Origin: Prostheceraeus crozeri
Taxonomy: Eukaryota; Platyhelminthes; Polycladida; Euryleptidae
Length of the DNA stretch: 64,000 nucleotides
Direction: 5' to 3'
Assembly (NCBI GenBank): GCA_907163375.1
Contig: CAJQUW010005759.1
Coordinates: 62,001 to 126,000 of the forward strand
Numbering within the stretch: position 1 is the stretch's first letter; each line of letters starts with the position of its first letter. The notes under the pieces were generated by a model. The model was not told where the DNA came from. It searched no databases and saw only the letters and a program-made list of their open reading frames with translations. The position numbers and the translations under genes were made by a program. Positions 11,799 through 22,367 of this stretch are shown here, piece by piece.

Positions 11799-14700
11799 AA
11801 AAAATACATTACTAATTATATGTACTACTTATGATATACTCATTTGAGAAAATAACTCACATTTTCTGACTGACCATCATATTTAGTAACTGCATAGCGT
11901 GAGCATTCCATGTGGTACATAGAGCTTCACAAAAAATGCAAAATATAATGAGATATTGAACGTTTCAAAAAATACTTTTTTCAATCACTGTAAAAGTCAC
12001 TTTCTCGTCTGCTCTGTTAGTGCCTGCAATGATCCAAATTTCACCGAGTAGCTTCATATCATCTCATCATTCAGTCAACTCAGCTCCTCTACATTTTCCT
12101 CATATTACTTCCTGTGTGAATTTAAGTCAAAGGGTTGACGTTAGCAACTGATCCAGGTCAATTGTGAACAGGAAAAATGCTATTTACGGGCACTACCGAA
12201 GTTCATTGGAAATGAGTCTCCTCAACTATGACGCTTCCTGTATGCGTCTCTGTCGTCGCTTCCTTCAAATACTTCTGTTCTGATAGATAATCTAATTATT
12301 CACTGCTTTTCGATTTGTCCTCGGAACAGCATATGGTGGTTATCGACAACATTCAAGGACACATTTTTATTAAACTCCATCACCAGAGACAGTGGCAGCT
12401 TTTCGGGCTAGGTTATGCCCATCATGTCGTCGCCATCCACACTCAACATAGCGACTTAATTGTTTGATTTTGTATGACATCGATTCCGTATAATGTAGGG
12501 GTAGGGCTATACGTACATGTACGTACAATGATCCTCTTTGGAACATACCAACTATCACGATTTTCAAGCCTGCAAGATGTTTGATGGCGCTTGATAAAAA
12601 CGTGAGCCCTTATAATGCAGTACTCATTCGCTCATTAAATTCACAATTCAATTTAAAAACTAATCTACGCGTGTAGGTAGCATTAGTCTTTAGAATCAGC
12701 CTAATAAATCAGAAGTCAAAATAAAAAGTTTGAATTCAGGACTGAACGAACAATTTATTTGAACAGAAGATCCAATCTGCGATTACCTTTCAAAAACGTT
12801 TTGATAACACGTTCGTGCACATCAGACCTCTCAATTTCTGACAACAAACGTCTCTTGATTGAGATCGGGGACAGTTGGCAAAGTCCGTTATCCGACATTA
12901 AGGGCCTCAAGTAAGTTTTGAAACGCATTAAAGTGGAGAACGATTTTTCACAAGACGATGTAGTCACCGGGATGTTCAACAACAGTTGTAGCTGCTTCGT
13001 TACTTCTGGCAACGCTCGAGTCAATGCATTCCAATCTGCGATTACCTTTCAAAAACGTTTTGATAACACGTTCGTGCACATCAGACCTCTCAATTTCTGA
13101 CAACAAACGTCTCTTGATTGAGATCGGGGACAGTTGGAAAAGTCCGTTATCCGACATTAAGGGCCTCAAGTAAGTTTTGAAACGCATTAAAGTGGAGAAC
13201 GATTTTTCACAAGACGATGTAGTCACCGGGATGTTCAACAACAGTTGTAGCTGCTTCGTTACTTCTGGCAACGCTCGAGTCAATGCATTTCGGTAAATGT
13301 AAGTCAACATTTCATGAAGAGAAATTCGAAAATCAGTATCACTGTATAGGTACGACAATTCACTTCGAAGACGAGCTTCGTTGAAAAAAGATCCATGCTT
13401 AAGAAGCAACCTTTGGAGCAGCGGAACATGAAAACAGCGCATGAACTGTGTTCAAAATGTTGAAAAACCGAAAATTCTTTGATTGAGGAAAATGTTTCCT
13501 CCAGGCTGGAACAAGGGAGATCAATCATTTCAAAGTACATTGCACGATAATCAAACCTGCTCCCAACAGGGAGATTTACATGCTGCAAAGCTTTCTGCTC
13601 GAACTGATGACAGTTGGCTTCATTGTGCAAGCTTTCGAGAAAATTCAAAAAATTTGATATTATTTCTTGATTTTTACCACATCGGTTTCCTGACTTTGCG
13701 TCATTTAAAACACCTCACTTGAGTGGTCGAATATAGGAATATTGAAGAATATACCTCCAAAAGAAAGCAGAATTCAAAGTTCTGTAAATGCCAGACCAGA
13801 CCAAACAAACAAACAACTCACAGTGATTTGATCCCTAGTGGTTGATTCATAATTCAAAAAGTCAGAGAATGCCAGTCTGGAGATATCATTTCACAAGAGT
13901 GTCCTCAGCATCTCCGCGTGTTGTACATGTATACTGTAGACGAATAAAGCTTCAATGATTCCTGCAGACATCTTGTCTGGCTGGTCGCGCCTTATCTCAC
14001 CATTATTTGCCAGATTTATTGCTTCAATTATTTCCTCTGAGGGTGGTTTGGAAGCAGAGATCGAATTTCTCCAGCCGAAATGTATTGGTCTTTTAGAGCA
14101 GGCGCCAGGGGGTGGGGGTCGAGCATAGGAGAAGCGGCTACCAATTTCCTTGTACGCCACCGTGTAGTATGTGGTTAGAGATGCTGGGAACTGACCGTCT
14201 GACTGAGTATTAGTGGTGGGTAAAGACAGGGGTCTGTTATGCAACACACCACAACTAGTGTAGATTAGACCAGAAGGCAACCGATTGAAACCAATTCCAA
14301 ATTGTTCCCCATGCTTCCCTCAATACTGAATGATCTCTCACAGACGTTTTGGTTGGTGGGTTGAGCTTGACAGACGCTCTCGAATTATCTGAATGTAGTA
14401 TGCAGTTGTAGATCTACAGTATGTAGATTCATGTACATGTTATCATTGAGGGTTCATGAATTGTTATCCTTGATTAATACTTTGTAAAAATGATGCTGTT
14501 TTTCTGAATTCTATTTGTATATCCATTTCTTATTTTATCTATCCATTTCGCTTCTGTGGATACAACTGAGCTGCGAACACATTGGCTGTCGATGAGAGCA
14601 GAATTCCTCTTCCAGTTAGTGTATGTATCTGAGTCTGTAAATTTCACATGATGTCGTCATTTGTTTATCTGCGCGTTTCATAGAAGAATTCACCTGTGAT

Positions 14701-15599
14701 ATGGGAGACAAATTCCAATGAAGAGAAATTGTCATAGTGGACGTTGTCAAAATGTATGAATAGCTTCGAGTCTGCCAAGTAAATGTCAACGGACCACTCG
14801 CTGCTAGACCATTGCTGCTGCTTGACCTCCAGCTGTTCCTCATCTCGTGGTTCAAGTGATACCGTCCGAGAAATTCACCTGAATTCGTGTTACATGGATA
14901 CTTCTTGGTCAGCAACAGAAGTGGAGGCGAGCCTTCCGATGTTAGACCCCCCTCAAATCTTCTGTTCTGCGAGATGTCCAGCTGTTCATGTTAACAAGCT
15001 CATTACTCGCTCAGAGCAGTGTTCCTACTCACGCCCGAAAATGCCCGAATACCAAAGCGTTCCGCCCGAATGGTCGAAAATGCCCGAATGCCTGAACGTT
15101 TTCTCCAGAAATCCTCGAATGTCCGAAAATATTGATCGATTGATCAATTAATAAAATGTCAAAATATTGATCAGATTTGATCGCAATATTATCCCATTGA
15201 TCCATTCCCTCATTTTATGTACTAAGTTTGTAGCCTTCATGCATGTTTGTGTAGATTTGCATCTTGTGTTGTCGTGTTTTGTTTGTTGCTGGAACAATGT
15301 AAGCGATAATTATTATACGAGTATGAGATTATGTCGATTTTATCGATCCTTGTTGTGAGTCTTGACAGGTTGGTGCTTTCAAGACAGACATAAAGCGCAA
15401 ATAAATTTGGCCTATTACTTCTACTAAAATGTGCTAATAGGTAAATTTTGATGTAACATCTTTTTCTCAAGTGGTCAATCAAAAATTGTGTTGAATGCAT
15501 GCATGAATTCGACGTACGTTTCTATTCCAAACCGTGTGTAATCTCAATTTCACCTGTGCCTTGACTCATTGCCCACATCTCCAGCCTTCTCATCATTCC
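11799..15599 (+). repeat. Segmental duplication, copy 2, left part
   Basis: Matches 1-3554. It contains an extra internal tandem duplication of about 260 bp (12771-13030 repeated at 13031-13290) that copy 1 lacks. The match ends abruptly at 15599, where the LINE insertion starts, and resumes at 37455. Confidence 0.9.
12755..13650 (-). pseudogene. hAT transposase fragment, second copy
   Basis: Encodes the same C-terminal dimerisation block as 957-1590 (TTSSCEKSFSTL, KTYLRPLMS). A 260-bp tandem duplication repeats this block, so the frame 12948-13442 and the frame 12755-13024 both end in it. The upstream frame 13304-13648 matches 1302-1589. The gene cannot make a normal transposase. Confidence 0.75.
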
Positions 15600-15715
15600 A
15601 TGAAGAGAAATTCGAAAATCAGTATCACTGTATAGGTACGACAATTCACTTCGAAGACGAGCTTCGTTGAAAAAAGATCCATGCTTAAGAAGCAACCTTT
15701 GGATCAGCGGAACAT
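15600..15715. repeat. Local 116-bp patch copied from the nearby hAT relic
   Basis: This stretch is nearly identical to about 13312-13428 (one visible change, GGATCAGCGG for GGAGCAGCGG). It lies exactly between the end of the duplicated segment at 15599 and the unrelated 5' end of the LINE. The same junction is absent from the empty site in copy 1 (3551-3560). Confidence 0.8.
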
Positions 15716-16066
15716 GCCGTTCGCCGCCTTATCCTTGTCTATCCTCGTCGAATCTTGCATCACAGTGATCCTCATCCGACGCCCGTGCTTTCTCCGTCAT
15801 CGTCCCCCTCGTTGGTCCACTACTTCGCGCGTAATCTCCAAAAAACTGCCTCCCTACGCCTGTGAGTGTTGTTCCCGTCGCCGCTTCCAGTAGAAACTTC
15901 AAGGTCATTGGTGGCGTGATCTCTTCAAGTTGAACTTCGATTTGGGTGTCAAAGTATAGAAGAACTTCAGTCACCCTCATCTGCTTGCGTGGTGTGTCGG
16001 TTGACAACGTCAGTTCACCTGTAAAGTCCGTAGTTCGATTCCTTTTTGCAACCCGATCAGTCCAAC

Positions 16067-17011
16067 ATGACAAATTCGTGCAAATGTTTTGCCGATTCAT
16101 GCGCCATTGGCGATAAAGCGAAGGATAGAGAAAAGCGAATTGTCGTATGCAACAGCCCAGGTTGTCACATGCAATTTCATGCAGCTTGCATTGGTCATTC
16201 CAAGATGCCTGAGAAGGAATTAAAGAACATTTTCTTCGTATGTTTGAAATGCAAAGCTTATTTGGAATATAGCGCCCAAATAGCACAAGAGTCTTTTCTA
16301 TCCGAGCTAGATACCAGACTTAACTCGCTAAAGGATTCAATCTTGAAAATGGTCGACGCCAAGATCGAAGAGAAGTTCAAAGAGTTTTCATCGAAGGTGC
16401 AAGAAGTGAACGACTTCGTGGTGGAAATGGTCGATGAACAGAAAAATGAAATTTCCTCTATCGTTTCACGAATTTCACAGCTTCATGAAGCTAATACAAA
16501 GGAAACTGAAGAACTGAAAAGTGAAATCAGCCACCTGCGGAGACAGGTGCGCTCACAAGACTCCGCGAAACGGAGAGAAAATCTAATAATCAGGAATTTT
16601 CCAGAGAAAGCGTGCACAATCAATGGCAAATCCATCTCAAATTGTTCGGAAGCTGCCCACTTGATTGCTGAGACACTTGACCTAGAAGATGAAGCCAAGA
16701 GTTTCAAAGACATTCGGAGACTCGGCAAAACACGAGACGATGGAAAACCCAGGCTTATAATGGTCAAATCAACTGAAAGAACAGTTAGGCTTTTCCTCAG
16801 TAAAGCTCGTCAATTGAAGAAGAAAGCCTCTCCTTTATGCAAAGTCTTCTTACATGAAGATCTTCCTGCTGAAGTAAACAAGAGATTGGCAGAATTTCGC
16901 AAAAGAGCCCATGATCACCGCACGAATTTCCCTGAGGAAGATGCGTATGTCCGTAATAAGAAATTATACATAAATGGAGATGTTGTTGATGAGATCAAAC
17001 AGGATTTTTAG
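16067..17011 (+). CDS. LINE ORF1 protein (PHD-like finger, coiled coil, nucleic-acid-binding domain)
   Basis: Protein of 314 residues, starting at the first ATG (MTNSCKCF). The N-terminus has a Cys/His pattern resembling a PHD/zinc-ribbon finger (CKCF..C, VVCNSPGC, FHAAC, FVCLKC). It is followed by about 100 residues of heptad-like coiled coil (SELDTRLNSL to SHLRRQV). A C-terminal basic domain then runs from RRENLIIRNFPE, as in L1/CR1 ORF1 RRM and C-terminal domains. Such proteins bind the element RNA and act as a chaperone in the retrotransposition particle. It is intact and lies immediately upstream of ORF2 in a different frame. Confidence 0.8.
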   Translation: MTNSCKCFADSCAIGDKAKDREKRIVVCNSPGCHMQFHAACIGHSKMPEKELKNIFFVCLKCKAYLEYSAQIAQESFLSELDTRLNSLKDSILKMVDAKIEEKFKEFSSKVQEVNDFVVEMVDEQKNEISSIVSRISQLHEANTKETEELKSEISHLRRQVRSQDSAKRRENLIIRNFPEKACTINGKSISNCSEAAHLIAETLDLEDEAKSFKDIRRLGKTRDDGKPRLIMVKSTERTVRLFLSKARQLKKKASPLCKVFLHEDLPAEVNKRLAEFRKRAHDHRTNFPEEDAYVRNKKLYINGDVVDEIKQDF

Positions 17012-17037
17012 AAACGGATTTTATATCTCAACATTCC

Positions 17038-19122
17038 AAGAGAGAGAGACTACCTTCTATCCTTTTAAGCAATCTGTGTTCGATCAATAATAAGTTTGAT
17101 GATCTTCACAGCCAAGTCATCGCACTTAACCCCGACATTGTTATCTGCACTGAAACATGGCTCTCTCCCAAGAATCCAACGCAGAGCATTCAAATGGCAG
17201 GATATGAGTGTCATCGCACCGATCGAAAGAATGATTCTGGACGAGGAGGAGTGGCAATCTGGACAAAGAAGTTTTTGCGCGCTACCCAGATATCCACACC
17301 CACTTTTGATGAGGTTGAGGTTTGTTGCATCCAAATCCCTACTTCCAAAATAGTATTCACGGGAATGTATATTCCGCCTGGGATCGTCAATTCAAATTTC
17401 AAGAGGATTTGTGACACCCTCAGTAATCTTCCTCTTCATCGACTAATCGCGGCTGGTGACTTTAACCGATACAATCGCTCCTTCCTTGAATCTGGATTCT
17501 CCTTGATTAATATTGTACATGGTGCGACTCGACAGACTGCCAACCTCGACCTCATTTTCGTGGACAAGAGCTTGTCAAATGACTATCTTCCCGAAAACGT
17601 CTCAATTGGTGCTCCAATAGCCGGCTCAGATCATGCTACTGTTCTTGCTAAGACAAAAGTATTGGTGAAGCAGCGTGTGGTGAAGAAACATATCTTCTAT
17701 GACTTACGCTTGTCGAACATTCTTGCATTTGAAAGATCTTTCCTTGACAATGACTTTTCACGCTTGTATGCTCCGAATGATATCGACACCAAATGTGATA
17801 TTTTTTATGGATTCATGTATGATGCACTGAAGTTAATTCCGCAAACAACAGTCTATTTGACTGACAATGATGCTCCATGGATCTCACCTCTTTTAAAGAT
17901 CCTGATAAACCGCCGATGGGAGGCTTATCGTGCTCGAAACTGGCCGTTGTTCAATGGTTTGAAAGTCAAGGTAAAACAAGAAATTCTGAAGGCCAAGCAG
18001 TACTACTTTCGCTCTAAATGCTCGGATTCCGCAAGGGGTCTATGGTCATTCGTCAACATGGAGAGGGGAAAATCTGGAAGAGATCCCAGTGATTGGCTCA
18101 GAAACTCCAGTAATCCATCCGAGGTGCTCAATACGATCAATGACTATTACTGTAGCATTGCCAACAACTCCAGTTTTGACTTCGTCGACGGGTCTCCAGA
18201 CGACTGCTGGTTACCTGAGTTAAGTGTTGAGGGCATCTGGAGCATTCTTTCACGACTCCCACCAAAGGCAACTAGAAGTGATTCTGTGCCTACTGCAGTT
18301 TACAAGAAGTGCTCTCTGGTCCTCGCTGAGCCGATCCATCACCTCATCAGTGAATGCCTGCGCCAAAGACGTTTTCCACTGATCTGGAAAATTGGTGACA
18401 TAATCCCGATCCCCAAAACCTCGGAGAATGTAATAGAAAAATCCAGACCGATTAGCCTCTTGCCAATTCCAGCCAAGATTGCCGAGCGTGTCATCCTATC
18501 AAGCATCCGTCCCCAGCTAACAGCTCACCTTGGTGCTAATCAATACGGGATTAGGAAGAAATCATCAACAACTCACGCTGTCATCTATGCTCACGATGCC
18601 CTAACCAGATTTGCCGATGACCCAGATACGGGAGCCGCTATTCTGATCAGCTTTGACCTCTCCAAGGCCTTTGACAGAGTTTGTCACTCAAAGCTGCTTT
18701 CCAAGGCCAGTCAGATGAATCTTCCTGCGGGATTTCTGTGGTTATTGAAGAGCTACTTATCGGACAGGCAACAGAGAGTACGCATTGATGGACAGAAGAG
18801 TGAATTGATGAAGGTCACAGGAGGAGTGCCACAGGGGTCCCTCCTAGGACCTTATTTGTTCGGCATTTATATTTCATCGCTTCAGACTATTTTCCCCTCG
18901 AACCACATAATCAAGTATGTTGACGACATTTGTTTCTTATCAAGAGTTCGAAAGTCCAGCATTCCAAAGGATCTTGCTGAGATCGAAAGTGATCTTGACA
19001 ATATTTCAGATTGGGTTGCGTCAAATGAATTGACCTTGAATACGGAGAAAACCACTGGTCTAGTGAATTACCGCGGTGGATTCAAGAGCATTTGCAGTAT
19101 CGAGGGTGCCATCCCAAAGTAG
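17038..19122 (+). pseudogene. LINE ORF2, 5' part: endonuclease and reverse transcriptase
   Basis: The open frame begins upstream of the first internal ATG at 17194. It already reads an exonuclease-endonuclease-phosphatase fold near 17100 (NPDIVICTETWLS), continues with RTDRKNDSGRGGVAIW, and ends the nuclease with SDHATV. The reverse transcriptase follows with SRPISLLPI, FDLSKAFDRV, GGVPQGSLLGP and the catalytic YVDD (around 18915). The frame stops at a TAG created by the first bases of the Polinton terminal repeat, so the C-terminal part is severed. The family is CR1/Jockey-like, judged by motif spacing. It nicks target DNA and copies its own RNA in the intact form. Confidence 0.85.
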
Positions 19123-19864
19123 TTTATAGTGTGACATCCGGCGCGACGCTTCGCTTCGCTTTGCTTCGCTTCGCTTGCGCCGGATGTCACACTTTTGCGG
19201 GTTTTTTCAAAAAAATCAAAATTTCAAAAAATTTCAAAAATTTAGGTAGACTTCAAATTTCACGTGGCTGAAGGCCGAAGGGCGAAAATTTAAGCGTTTT
19301 TAAAAATACCCAATTTTTCAAATTTTTCAAAATCTCAAAATTTGAGAATTACAATCGGGCGAAGCCCTAGAACCTTCGGTTCGATTTTCACCCTCGCTTA
19401 AATCATGACCGTTCCAGGACACCGAAAAAATCATAAAAGTTGAGAATCTCAAATTTGTGATTATGACATTTTTCATTGCTTAAATCATGACCGTTCCAGG
19501 TCATGTAAAACCGGACACCGAAAATCATAAAAGTTGAGAATTTCAAATTCATGAATTTTATCCATTTTTCAGGTTTTTAAAATATATCATGTGACTTGCG
19601 AACCGAAGGTTCAGGGCTTCGCCCGTTAAAAATATTTCTTTAAAAATGGAAGAAACAAAAGTGGATGAAACAAAAGTGGAAGAAACCGCAAGAATATATC
19701 CTTCGTTATCATATGAACGTAGTTCTACTTTAATGGACATTGAAAAGATTAACATTGAAAAAATGAACAAAGAAAAACACAAAGATAGAGTACGTTATAT
19801 GAAAGATAAGGAATCTCAATTATTATTAAGATTAGAGCATTATAAAAAGTTAAGAAAGAGATGG
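19118..19864 (+). repeat. Polinton left terminal inverted repeat
   Basis: Pairs base for base with 36047-36793 with only a few mismatches and no net indel (paired coordinates sum to 55911). It holds a terminal hairpin, AT-rich spacer, two mirrored GC-rich hairpin cassettes (19357-19382 and 19600-19624) and the 5' end of a coding gene. Past 19864 the two sides remain related for about 100 bp but diverge strongly. Confidence 0.95.
19129..19192. other. Terminal hairpin with GCTTC-repeat loop (left)
   Basis: GTGTGACATCCGGCGC (19129-19144) is the exact complement of 19177-19192, with a 32-nt loop of TTCGC/GCTTC repeats. The structure starts 11 bp from the element end and has a mirror copy at 36719-36782. 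It is a candidate binding site for integrase or terminal protein; the function is inferred only. Confidence 0.85.
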
Positions 19865-20371
19865 ACTAAAGTTAAGAATGTAACACAAGGAATTGGCATA
19901 TTCTTAACAATAAGTTTAGGTGCTTTGACAATTGTTATATCTTCAGGTGTTTTAGTAATTCCAGTAGTTGCTACAGCTTTAACAGGTACGGGTGTTTTTG
20001 CAACTTCACTTGTTACAATGTTAGATAAATCTTTAATAACTAAGAAACGAAAATCATTAAAAACTAAGCATTTACATATTAAAGAAGTCTATGATAAACT
20101 ACATTACTACTTTCAAAGAGTATGTGATGATAATGTTATTACGTTAGATGAGATTGAAAAATTTGATCAAATAGCTAATGAAGTAAATCAAATATTATTT
20201 CAATCACAGACAGAAAAAGTTGATGATAAAAATAAAAAGGATGGCAAAATTTCTAGTGATGCTAAAATTTCTAATGAAGAAAATGACAAATTTTTTTTAG
20301 AAGAGCTAAAAACTTTAAGCGAAAATTTAAGCAAAACTTTATTGAACAAAACTTTATTAAACAAAACTTAA
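19646..20371 (+). CDS. TIR-encoded membrane protein, unknown function
   Basis: Protein of 241 residues starting at ATG after TTTAAAA. The N-terminus is charged and repetitive (EETKVDETKVEET). A strongly hydrophobic segment at about residues 88-130 (GIFLTISLGALTIVIS onward) suggests one or two membrane helices. The C-terminal half is Lys-rich and probably helical, ending in a small NKTLL repeat. The first 73 codons lie in the terminal repeat, so the right end carries a truncated second copy. No known Polinton family was recognised. Confidence 0.7.
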   Translation: MEETKVDETKVEETARIYPSLSYERSSTLMDIEKINIEKMNKEKHKDRVRYMKDKESQLLLRLEHYKKLRKRWTKVKNVTQGIGIFLTISLGALTIVISSGVLVIPVVATALTGTGVFATSLVTMLDKSLITKKRKSLKTKHLHIKEVYDKLHYYFQRVCDDNVITLDEIEKFDQIANEVNQILFQSQTEKVDDKNKKDGKISSDAKISNEENDKFFLEELKTLSENLSKTLLNKTLLNKT

Positions 20372-20492
20372 AAAGAGAAAACTTTAAACGAAAGGATGTC
20401 AAACAACAAAGCAATAAAAAAATAATTTGTTCAGTAAAATGTTTTTGTTGTATTCCAATGTTACCACAAAATTCAAATATTATATTTTAAAA

Positions 20493-21320
20493 ATGGATAA
20501 AATTAGAGCTGATAATTTTAAAAGAATAAAACAATTAGAAGAGTTAATAAAACAAAGAAATATTATGAAAGAAAATCATCTTCAACATAGAATGATAAAA
20601 GCTGGTATTCAATCTGATATGTTTGAAAAAATGCAGCAAAGCGAACAAGTAAAAACTGATTTTGAAAAAACTATGAAACCATTTAAAACTCTTGAAAAAG
20701 AACTTACAAATAATGATAAACAAATTGATATAACAGATCCAGAGCACAAAACTATATTAGATGACTATGGATTACTAGAATCAAACATTAATAAGAAATT
20801 ACCAAAATCTATGCAATTTGAACATTCTATTTCATTTATAGATGGAAAAACAATACCTGGATTTTATCTCGGACAAAAAGAAATATTTCCACAACCTTTT
20901 CGAGGTTTAATTTTTTCACCAGATAAATCTCCTTTTAATTTAGATAGAAATTTTGTTAATCTTTTAAGAGGAGCAGATTTAAATAATTATGCTGTAGAAG
21001 ATCTCATAAAATATAAAGCTATGTTAGACAGAGTTGGTGCAGTAAAATCTCTTAGACGTTATAAACAATTAGAAAATTTATTATCAACGGGAGTTAAAGT
21101 AGGGAAAGGTTTATCTGAAAAACAGAAAACTGAAACAACTATATTTTTACCAGATGATCCACAAGAATTACTAAATAGATTAAATATTTTAATATCGGCA
21201 ATAAAAGAGGGACATAATTCTAGTTTCAATGAAATTCATGCTATATTGAAAAGACTGTTAGAAAAGAAGATACTAAATGAAGAGGATTATAAAAGTGTAG
21301 CTGAAATATGTTGTTTCTAA
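20493..21320 (+). CDS. Polinton hypothetical protein, coiled-coil N-terminus
   Basis: The ATG at 20493 is chosen because it has the TTTTAAAAATG context shared by the other genes here; the open frame extends 22 codons further upstream. The 275-residue product starts MDKIRADNF. It has a Lys/Glu-rich helical N-terminal third, then a more globular part with GLIFSPDKSPF, and a Leu-rich C-terminus. It precedes the minor capsid gene on the same strand. The function is unknown; a virion or morphogenesis role is a guess from position. Confidence 0.65.
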   Translation: MDKIRADNFKRIKQLEELIKQRNIMKENHLQHRMIKAGIQSDMFEKMQQSEQVKTDFEKTMKPFKTLEKELTNNDKQIDITDPEHKTILDDYGLLESNINKKLPKSMQFEHSISFIDGKTIPGFYLGQKEIFPQPFRGLIFSPDKSPFNLDRNFVNLLRGADLNNYAVEDLIKYKAMLDRVGAVKSLRRYKQLENLLSTGVKVGKGLSEKQKTETTIFLPDDPQELLNRLNILISAIKEGHNSSFNEIHAILKRLLEKKILNEEDYKSVAEICCF

Positions 21321-21410
21321 TTTTTATCTATGATTTTTATCTATGCTTTTTATTTATGATTTTTATCTATGATTTTTATCTACGATTTTTATCTATAATA
21401 TTTATTCAAA
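21321..21410. repeat. 13-bp tandem repeat in spacer
   Basis: About six units of TGATTTTTATCTA with small changes fill the spacer between the two genes. Confidence 0.8.
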
Positions 21411-21424
21411 AATTTAACTAAAAA

Positions 21425-22213
21425 ATGTGTTCAGCAGATTTAGACAAAATTAATAATCATTTAGAAAATCTAACAGAGATTTTGGGTTCATCAAAATTTA
21501 GTACGACGTTAAAAATTATAACAACTACTTCATCACACACTTGTAATTTAGAACCCATTCTACATTTGGAACAAAATAAAAATTATCAAATTGCATTGAC
21601 TAGTTTCTCTACATTTAACACTATACAAAACGTTATCAAAGATGCGAATGATCAATTTAGATATTCTACTGATAAAGGTAAAACATGGAAAATACTAACT
21701 TTTCTTCCTGGTTCTTACGAAGTTGAAACAATATCAAATGAAATTAAGAGACATTTAGGTATATCACTTAAAGATAAGAAACAATTACATTTTGCAGTTG
21801 AACCGGCAGTTAATAAATTTTCTCTTACTTTAGACGAAAATCATCAAGTTGATTTTAATCATGATAGATCATTGTCAAAGCTATTAGGATTTAATAAACA
21901 AACCTATAGTCAAGGTTATCATTTAGGTGAGAAGATTCCAAAAATAACTGAAATAAATTCAATTGTTGTACATTGTGACATTATTGAAGGAGGATATATA
22001 AATGGTAAATTATCAAATTTAATATTCAGTTTTCCAGCTTTTACTGTACCCATTGGTTATAGATTAAATGTAATTCCACAAACATTAATATATTTTCCTA
22101 TTACAAGAAAAACTATTAACAACATTGGCATTAGAATCACTGATGAGAAAGGACAAGAAATAAATTTTGGAGGTGAAGAGATTATGATAGATCTTTTGGT
22201 TCGGGAGGTATAA
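21425..22213 (+). CDS. Polinton minor capsid (penton) protein
   Basis: The 262-residue protein has the layout of the single jelly-roll penton protein of Polintons and adintoviruses. It shows LEQNKNYQIALTSFSTFNTI near the N-terminus, then a conserved W and PGSYEVETI, then LLGF followed by a hydrophobic strand-rich C-terminal half (SFPAFTVPIGYRLNVIP). Penton proteins form the five-fold vertices of the icosahedral capsid. It lies just upstream of the packaging ATPase. The last codons and stop fall inside a 21-bp tandem repeat, so the C-terminus may have been altered by repeat growth. Confidence 0.85.
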   Translation: MCSADLDKINNHLENLTEILGSSKFSTTLKIITTTSSHTCNLEPILHLEQNKNYQIALTSFSTFNTIQNVIKDANDQFRYSTDKGKTWKILTFLPGSYEVETISNEIKRHLGISLKDKKQLHFAVEPAVNKFSLTLDENHQVDFNHDRSLSKLLGFNKQTYSQGYHLGEKIPKITEINSIVVHCDIIEGGYINGKLSNLIFSFPAFTVPIGYRLNVIPQTLIYFPITRKTINNIGIRITDEKGQEINFGGEEIMIDLLVREV

Positions 22214-22282
22214 ACTCTCGTTCGGGAGGTATAAACTCCCGTTCGAGAGGTATAAACTCCCGTTCGAGAGGTATAAACTCCT
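22199..22282. repeat. 21-bp palindromic tandem repeat overlapping the penton stop codon
   Basis: Four units begin at 22199, 22220, 22241 and 22262, each with GGGAG/GAGAG, then GTATAAA, then CTCCC, so each can fold into a hairpin. The first unit supplies the final codons and TAA of the upstream gene. Confidence 0.9.
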
Positions 22283-22367
22283 ACGCGAAGCTAGAGAAGT
22301 TTAATTTTCTTCTTCTTCTTTAGAAACAAAAAATAAAAAAATAAAAATAAAATTTTTTTATTAAAAA

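Noticed and set aside
15729-16286. 185-codon minus-strand frame over the LINE 5' end
   Set aside because: It overlaps the LINE leader and the conserved ORF1 finger and shows no protein features.
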